Assembly (NCBI GenBank): GCA_905250115.1 | Contig: CAJNOI010000291.1 | Span: forward strand, 1-64,000 | Length of the DNA: 64,000 nt | Origin: Adineta steineri | Lineage: Eukaryota > Rotifera > Eurotatoria > Adinetida > Adinetidae | Reading direction: 5' to 3' | Shown: piece by piece, positions 58,501 through 64,000 of the stretch | How positions within the stretch are numbered: the first letter of the stretch is position 1 | Layout: each line of letters opens with the position of its first letter | Notes under the pieces: model-generated | Database searches by the model: none | Told to the model about the DNA's origin: nothing | What the model saw: only the letters and a program-made list of their open reading frames with translations | Translations under genes and position numbers: made by a program

Positions 58501-60997
58501 TTAATCCAACTTTCAACAACAATCTCGTCAATAGAAGTCAATGGACAAATACATTGAATTAGTTTATTTTGTTGATCATGGGACATGTATAAACTACTGC
58601 GCAATGAAGTATGTTTTTCGATGACTAGTTGAAGACTTGATCGAAGACGTGATAAGACCACGTGTGATTCATTATTAATTGACGATACACGAAACGCGTA
58701 TATCATGTGATAAATAGACAAACTGTCCTTTTCACCTTGAAAGCGCATTTGTTCGTCAAGCCAAATACTTTCTTGAGCAAACGAAGCTGGTCCTATAAAA
58801 AAAATTTCAAATTCTAAGATATATGAAAGTCTCTTTTACTTTTCTCGTACGAACAAACATGAAGTTCTATCTTAATAAGAACTTTTTCTCATTTACTTTT
58901 TTTTTGCTAAATCTACTACTCATTTGCATGATATAGTTGATATGCTCATACAAACATAAGATAAAATATACCTTCGGTAAGATGACTTGCCGAACAGCGT
59001 GATACAGTGGTAGCAGTGAGAGTAGTCTGTGCATGAGCTGCAAGTAGTTGAGCGTGTTGTGAGATGGTCATCTGTCGAAAGAAAGTAGAAAAATCAACTT
59101 GAGGCTGATTGGATAGCCACTGACGACAATAGTGATTTGTAGCTAACATGAAATGAAGAGAATTAGCACCCAAAGTTAGCAAATTGATATCAGACGGTAC
59201 ATTATCAACCTTCAAAAGTCGACACCATAGGGTTTGAAGTTCAAATTCTAGTTCGGTTTGAGGTGTGTGATTGACTGGCGATGTCACTGTGTGAGGCTCA
59301 GGTGATGGTAAGCGAGCACGATCGATTTTTCCGTTAGCGTTCAGCGGAAATCGTTCAAGAACGACGACAGCAAATAAGCTTATACTTGATGGAAGATATT
59401 GACTGCATATTTCCTTGATTTGTTGTTCGATCGTTAAGTCAGATTCACGAGTTTGAACATAAGCAATCAATTGATCACTCTTCGCTATAACAAGACATGC
59501 ATTCAACTGTTTTCGACATGTGCGCAATATAATCGCCTCGATTTCTCCTGTTTCGATACGTTGACCTAAAAAATAATCCAATCCAATTAAAGCAATTTTC
59601 TTTATGTCCAATGTACATACCTCGAATTTTGACTTGAAAATCTCGTCGACCTAGATGAACAAGCTCACCATTGACGATCTTGGCGAGATCACCCGTGCGA
59701 TAGTACATCTTTCCATCAAGCTCTACCAGACGACTGTCTTCTGGATTTGTGCCATAATTTAAGTAGCCTCGAAAAACACCCGGTCCTCCAATATATAACT
59801 CACCAATACTATCTGGTTGTTCGGACTCCTCAATCATAATATGACAAACATAATTGGGTAGTGGTAACCCGACGGGAACGAATGCTGCCGATGCTGTTGG
59901 TTGAGTATCTGCCTCAAACACACGACGATAGGTACAATCGAGTGTTGTTTCAGTAACTCCATACGTATTCAATAGTTGAGTATGTATCTCGAGACATGTC
60001 AGAAGCTCGCCGGCAAGAGTTCGAGGTAATGGTTCTCCTATAATTCAAACAGTCTTTTTTATATTTTATCGTTCATTAAATGCTGATAACGCATAACTGT
60101 GTCGTCCCTGCTTTAAATCTTACCTGTTGATATGGCTATCCGAAGACATGCTGAGAGCAATTGCTTTGGACTACTAAGATAGTCGATGAGAGCAATACTA
60201 ACAGATGGCACAAGATTGACGAATGTTACATGATGATTACGCATTGTTTTTACTAGGTAGGCAATGTTCAGATGAGTTCCATTACTTGAACCGAGTAATA
60301 CACAAGTACCACCGACCAATACTGCTCCAAGTATCTCTTGTATATGAGCATCAAATGTATCTCGTGATATCTGTAATAGTATATCGCTTTCTAGGATATA
60401 TTGTTCGTGACACATACTAGCGAGATAGTATGCAAAATTTGTGTGTCCAATTGGAACACCTTTAGGAGTGCCTGTTGATCCTGATGTAAAAACAATAAAA
60501 GCAATGGCAGACGGATCGTCTACAGTCTTGTTAACAGTGATCGAATCATTTTTATCTTCTTGATCAATTCGTACTACGGAAACACGGTCATCGTCGATAA
60601 AAAGATGAGCTGTGGCGTTGTGCACTAACATAACTTTGGCATGGGTTTGACTGAGAAGTGTTTGACGTCGTTGATCCGGATCGTATGGATTCAGTGGACA
60701 ATAAGTAGTGTTGCACATGAAAATGGCTAAAATACCGATGGCCATTTCGATACTTCGTTCGACACATTGGCATACGACATCATTTGGTTGTACGATACGA
60801 GACAGTCGACATGCAAGTGAGTTGACCAACACATACAATTCAGCATAGGTTAGCGACTGATCGTCGAGTATCAGAGCAATTTTATTAGGATGTTGGCAGA
60901 CCCGTTCAACGAAACGATCAAAAAGATTCGTTGATGGTAAGATAACGTCGATAGAAGGACCGTATAATGACGTTGTTAAAGATTTGAATTGTGACAT
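52569..60997 (-). CDS. Ten-exon nonribosomal peptide synthetase, A-T-C-A-T plus membrane beta-helix terminus
   Basis: Exons in transcript order: 60997-60124, 60037-59621, 59565-58972, 58792-56937, 56882-56552, 56425-56177, 55954-55208, 55133-54528, 54464-53374, 52793-52569. Introns are 86, 55, 179, 54, 126, 222, 74, 63 and 580 bp; all are GT...AG and every junction keeps frame, giving 2329 aa. Module 1: adenylation (FTSGSTGTPKGV, FDAHIQE, NTYGVTETT, YRTGDL, Lys510 of NGKIDR), then carrier Ser566 (LGANSL). Module 2: condensation with SFAQESIW and HHLVFDG (His774, His775, Asp779), adenylation (FTSGSTGEPKMV, NYYGPAECT, YRTGDL, Lys1580), carrier Ser1638 (LGATSL). Residues about 1690-2329 have three hexapeptide-repeat (left-handed beta-helix) stretches and about six TM helices, as in Pls/TIGR02353-type termini. 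It should activate and couple two residues; the product and release are unknown. No thioesterase is seen. The first ATG after a possible acceptor is used, so upstream exons cannot be excluded. Confidence 0.9.
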
Positions 60998-61049
60998 ATC
61001 TAAAAGTTGAAACAATGTAGGATAGTTTAACTTTAACTTTTAGTTTTTT

Positions 61050-61140
61050 ATTAGGTATACATCAGTATCAGTTAAATCTATATCGCGTCAGACTAGATAC
61101 ACAGTTTCCAGTTCAAAACTGACACTGATGTATGCCTAAT
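61050..61140. promoter_or_regulatory. Imperfect palindrome just upstream of the synthetase start
   Basis: Arms 61050-61073 and 61117-61140 (24 bp) match as inverted repeats except for two positions that can pair as G-T; the 43-base spacer is unpaired. It sits 53 bases before the first coding ATG of the synthetase, in the interval between it and the 146-aa gene. It may be a regulator-binding palindrome, a transcript hairpin or a small foldback element; the sequence alone does not tell. Confidence 0.35.
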
Positions 61141-61210
61141 TTGTTTTTTTGCTACTCTGTCGAAAGAATTTATTTAAAATGAATATTATATGATTTATGA
61201 TAGTGAGGAG

Positions 61211-61651
61211 TTATCGTTCATATTCATCAAGTCCTTCATATTTGAGTAAGTTAGCAGGACGAGTGGGTGGTTTCGATAATATAGCCCCTTGTTCACATAC
61301 ATGAAATTCCCAATTACGTATCGGATAATGAACATTATCGAATGGATCGTAGGCTTCAAGCACTTTTCCATCATGTTTCGTCACCTTGATACAGGTAATA
61401 ATTTTGACCCATTTGCAATATGAATCAGGTAAATCAGGTTGAAACAGGCGACGAGGAAAAAATTTTTCATCATTAGCTAAAATAGTGACGTGAACATCTT
61501 CATTAAATTTATCTTCACCTGGACGACCGACATAATGTACAATACATTCAATAGGATGTTCCGTACGATTAATGACAAAACAGGAGTAAACTTGAGATGG
61601 CATTTGAGGCATCTTAAATTGAGGCTGTAGAGTTTGACTTGTTTCAGTCAT
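61211..61651 (-). CDS. Uncharacterised 146-aa protein beside the synthetase
   Basis: A single-exon frame of normal protein composition (rich in Pro, Trp, Cys), unlike the AT-noise frames around it. It has no TM or signal peptide. The pattern of alternating strands (YSCFVINRTEHPIECIVHYV, WVKIITCIKVTKHDGKVLEAYD, WEFHVCEQGAIL) suggests a small beta-sandwich or barrel. I do not recognise the family. It lies 214 bases upstream of the synthetase on the same strand and 1 kb downstream of the oxygenase fusion, so it may belong to the same locus. The first ATG is at 61651. Confidence 0.7.
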   Translation of the reverse strand: MTETSQTLQPQFKMPQMPSQVYSCFVINRTEHPIECIVHYVGRPGEDKFNEDVHVTILANDEKFFPRRLFQPDLPDSYCKWVKIITCIKVTKHDGKVLEAYDPFDNVHYPIRNWEFHVCEQGAILSKPPTRPANLLKYEGLDEYER

Positions 61652-62693
61652 GTTAATATTGTTCTCGATTATAACCGATATTTCTCTTCGTTAAAGTCTA
61701 GGAATCAGTTCTTGATCTATAAAGAATTACTGAAACTCATCTCTTAGTGAAAGAAAAAAAATGAATAGGTTTAAACACACCTGAGATAACAGCTAATGCT
61801 TATATTGCATTTGTCGTCAATTTTCTTCAAGCAAATTCTTACCTTGTATGTGTTGTACTTCTAACTCTAAATTGAGATAAGAGCTTCATAAAAATGATAA
61901 ACAATATGACCATGCAAGGCCACTGCATACAATAAAAATGCAATGATAATGACGTATAAATATTCTATACTAAAGACGATGGATATCAAGCACTTCAAAA
62001 CAGAAAGACGAGAAGTTTTTTATGCTATGCTGTTAAATTGAAACACAGTCAATACATCTTGTTTTTTGAAGGAAAATAGTGAATTTAAATTTTAGTTTGA
62101 GACTTTTCGCTATAGTCAATTGGCTGGCTTCCCTGCCAACGAGAAGTGTCTCATTCACATATAATCTCAATTTTAAAAAAAAATAGCATGCAGATTTCTA
62201 GCTTTAGACTTAGTTATTAAAAGGAAATAATATAATTTGATTAGCAAGAAGAAGCGACATTATGATTGAAATGATATATTCGTTGAGAAACCTGAAGGTG
62301 TACTGAATGCTTCTATCATATTATAACAAAAGAGAAACTATGCACATCTAATTAATTTCAATTTTCGTTAGAGATTTATACTATAAGAAGGCTTCAAATT
62401 CAATATAAATATCATATATGTATTAATTTAAGCATTTGACTCCATATATATGGAATATCATTCTGATAACAAATTAAACATAGAAAGCGCTTTGAAGATT
62501 ACAAGATTTAACCATCTTATATAAGTCCCTACGACAGAATACAATTGCTGGCAATGAGTAATTCTCTAATACCTTTATTTAATAGCAACATAGACGTCAC
62601 TTATGCTAACACCGGCACCTACTAACATCCTTATTATTTAATCAATAAACTATTTTTTTTTCTGAATACAAATAGTTCTTGAAAAAATTCAGC
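61652..62693. other. 1-kb spacer, nothing recognised
   Basis: AT-rich sequence between same-strand genes. No frame, repeat or obvious promoter motif seen. Confidence 0.5.
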
Positions 62694-63836
62694 TCAATTC
62701 GTTTTCTTGTGTCGGGACTTGAAATCTGGTGTCCAATCTGGATTAATAAGCTTGCCCGAGTACTCGAAAGCAACCGAATTGTTATCATTTGAAATTACAT
62801 TCGGGTTTATCGATCCATTTTCACGAAGATCAGCATTGCGAACGACTTGTCTTATCTCAGATAATATGTTTAATCGGCGGAGATTCGTAAATTGATCATG
62901 TGAATTGAAAACAAGACACGGTGTAAGAAATTGTCCAGCTTTCCTTGAACTATTCGGATGCAGCCCAACGATGAAAAACGCACGTCCACCTACACTAAAG
63001 CCAAAATTAGGATCTAGAGGATCATCGGAGTAGTTTTCGGCCCAAATCATTCCATTTTCGACATCTTCTTTATGAAGTAGGCGTAACTGTTTCCAGAGCA
63101 ATGTTTCAAAGATATCTTCGCTCACGTCTTTCGGAGTACGAAAACAAGCGACATACGTAGTGAACATATGATGATGCTCCCATAAAGACGATTGACGATT
63201 GATGAACTCAATAAGATTATGCCATAAGAGCTTAGTGCTATGCTCAGTAGCTAATATATCGTACACACCAAACCCAAATGCATTCCGTTTAAAAGCAATT
63301 TTTCCATTCAAACAGGGAAAGTTTGCACTCATAATATACTGTTTAAATTGCTCTTTCAAAGTACACACTTGATCAAAAGGTACTCGCATCGGTAAATTAT
63401 ATTCTGGCACAGTTCTACATAACAGATTTTGCATGAGAAAATAACCGCATTGTTCCTTACTCGCATTGCGATCAATTTTACCAATCCAGTATTTGCGATT
63501 TAAAAGTTGTTTGTTTAAATTTGATGTTAGATGTATTTCATGGAATATTCGAGTGATGTCTTTACCAGCTAATTCATTAATAATATCGAGACCACCTGAA
63601 TGACTAACCATCGATGCAAGACAATACACGTCATTATCAATAATAACCCATCGATCTCTTTTGTGTTCCTGCACATCAGTGTCTGTGAAAGTTGGAGGAG
63701 AACGAAGGATTCTAACTTTAAACAACATAATATAGCGCTTGATAAAGATTAGACAGCAAGCGATAAAAGACATCAGACACATAGTGCCTATAATACAATC
63801 TAAATAACATTTCAAAAAAAAATTATTCATAATCAT
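62694..63836 (-). CDS. Membrane-anchored cytochrome-b5-like / YqcI-YcgG fusion, probable heme oxygenase
   Basis: A 380-aa single-exon protein in three parts. Residues about 13-35 are one N-terminal TM. Residues about 62-120 resemble a cytochrome b5 domain: VYCLASMVSHSGG (His79, the usual HPGG with Pro to Ser) and IFHEIHLTS (His102 the likely second axial ligand, His99 an alternative), then KYWIGKI. Residues about 165-325 are a YqcI/YcgG (PF08892) domain: FPCLNGKIAF, WKQLRLLHKED, DPNFGFSVGGRAFFIVGLHP, SSRKAGQF and NSHDQFTNLR. The family, mainly bacterial and fungal in my knowledge, includes heme-dependent N-oxygenases (GntA type) that hydroxylate guanidine nitrogen. A fused b5 unit could deliver electrons to such a site. 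The substrate is unknown. The domain calls are by motif; the fusion is direct. Confidence 0.85.
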   Translation of the reverse strand: MIMNNFFLKCYLDCIIGTMCLMSFIACCLIFIKRYIMLFKVRILRSPPTFTDTDVQEHKRDRWVIIDNDVYCLASMVSHSGGLDIINELAGKDITRIFHEIHLTSNLNKQLLNRKYWIGKIDRNASKEQCGYFLMQNLLCRTVPEYNLPMRVPFDQVCTLKEQFKQYIMSANFPCLNGKIAFKRNAFGFGVYDILATEHSTKLLWHNLIEFINRQSSLWEHHHMFTTYVACFRTPKDVSEDIFETLLWKQLRLLHKEDVENGMIWAENYSDDPLDPNFGFSVGGRAFFIVGLHPNSSRKAGQFLTPCLVFNSHDQFTNLRRLNILSEIRQVVRNADLRENGSINPNVISNDNNSVAFEYSGKLINPDWTPDFKSRHKKTN

Positions 63837-64000
63837 AGAAATTATTTAAAAAGGTAGCACTGATCAAAACCTGCATAGTAACAATTTTGCTCATTTCATG
63901 TGGAAATGACGATACTAGTGTAGATGAGGGCATGACTGAAGAAATAGAAGAGATCTTCATCCACACCCATTTTATAAATTTAGAAAATTTTATTTATTAC
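63837..64000. other. Window edge
   Basis: Upstream flank of the fusion gene. It contains a purine/pyrimidine-mixed stretch with CCACACCC near 63962-63969 resembling the G-rich motif of 212-227, but too short to count as a copy. Confidence 0.35.

Noticed and set aside
54502..61015. Treating the minus-strand frames as six or more separate NRPS-like genes
   Set aside because: Each apparent end coincides with a GTAAG-type donor and each apparent beginning with a T-rich AG acceptor. Splicing restores conserved motifs across every break, so one gene is the better model.
1..64000. tRNA, rRNA, spliced-leader RNA and CRISPR arrays
   Set aside because: Scanned by eye for cloverleaf boxes, rRNA-like stretches, the bdelloid spliced leader and regular direct repeats; none found. 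A covariance-model search would be needed to exclude small RNAs.

Overview
This window looks like nuclear DNA of a bdelloid rotifer (Adineta/Rotaria type). It is very AT-rich. Genes are compact, many have introns of about 50-75 bp with GTAAG donors and T-rich...AG acceptors, and they are separated by 0.3-3.7 kb of gene-poor DNA. The gene content is what bdelloid genomes are known for: ADP-ribosyltransferase-like proteins and kinesin-light-chain-type TPR proteins, B-box/NHL proteins, Kelch-repeat surface proteins, many lineage-specific rhodopsin-like receptors, and bacterial- or fungal-type metabolic genes. Short TGTGGG-type (bdelloid-telomere-like) tracts also occur. The species call is inference; no rRNA, tRNA or mitochondrial marker is present.

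Layout. 1-9.4 kb: a two-domain ADP-ribosyltransferase-like protein, a broken coding remnant, a seven-TM receptor and a membrane-anchored Kelch propeller, with telomere-like G-rich motifs between them. 9.4-12.2 kb: a probable mobile element with a near-perfect 123-bp inverted repeat, then a peroxisomal (-SKL) FMN-dependent 2-hydroxyacid oxidase. 12.2-26.4 kb: a long gene-poor stretch, then a putative glycosyltransferase, a B-box/coiled-coil/NHL protein, a RidA protein with a signal peptide, an arrestin-domain protein with a PPxY tail, and a second receptor. 26.4-36.2 kb: a 1161-aa protein with a dead ART domain and 17 TPRs, a rhomboid protease and a membrane-anchored pentapeptide-repeat protein. 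38-52.4 kb: three more receptors, a DUF1275 (YoaK-like) membrane protein, a fold-type-I PLP enzyme and a mucin-like type II membrane protein with a Cys-rich head. An assembly gap lies at 50035-50134, next to an LTR-like sequence.

52.5-64 kb (all minus strand) is the most unusual part. Ten exons splice in frame into one nonribosomal peptide synthetase of about 2329 aa, with order A-T-C-A-T followed by a membrane-embedded left-handed beta-helix terminal region like that of bacterial synthetases of the Pls/TIGR02353 type. Upstream on the same strand are a 146-aa protein I do not recognise and a membrane-anchored fusion of a cytochrome-b5-like domain to a YqcI/YcgG domain, a family that includes heme-dependent N-oxygenases. 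Together they could be a small horizontally acquired and intron-bearing specialised-metabolite locus in an animal. That last step is inference from domain content and adjacency.

Spliced models were made by hand from splice consensus plus reading-frame continuity. No similarity search could be run, so family calls rest on recognised motifs.
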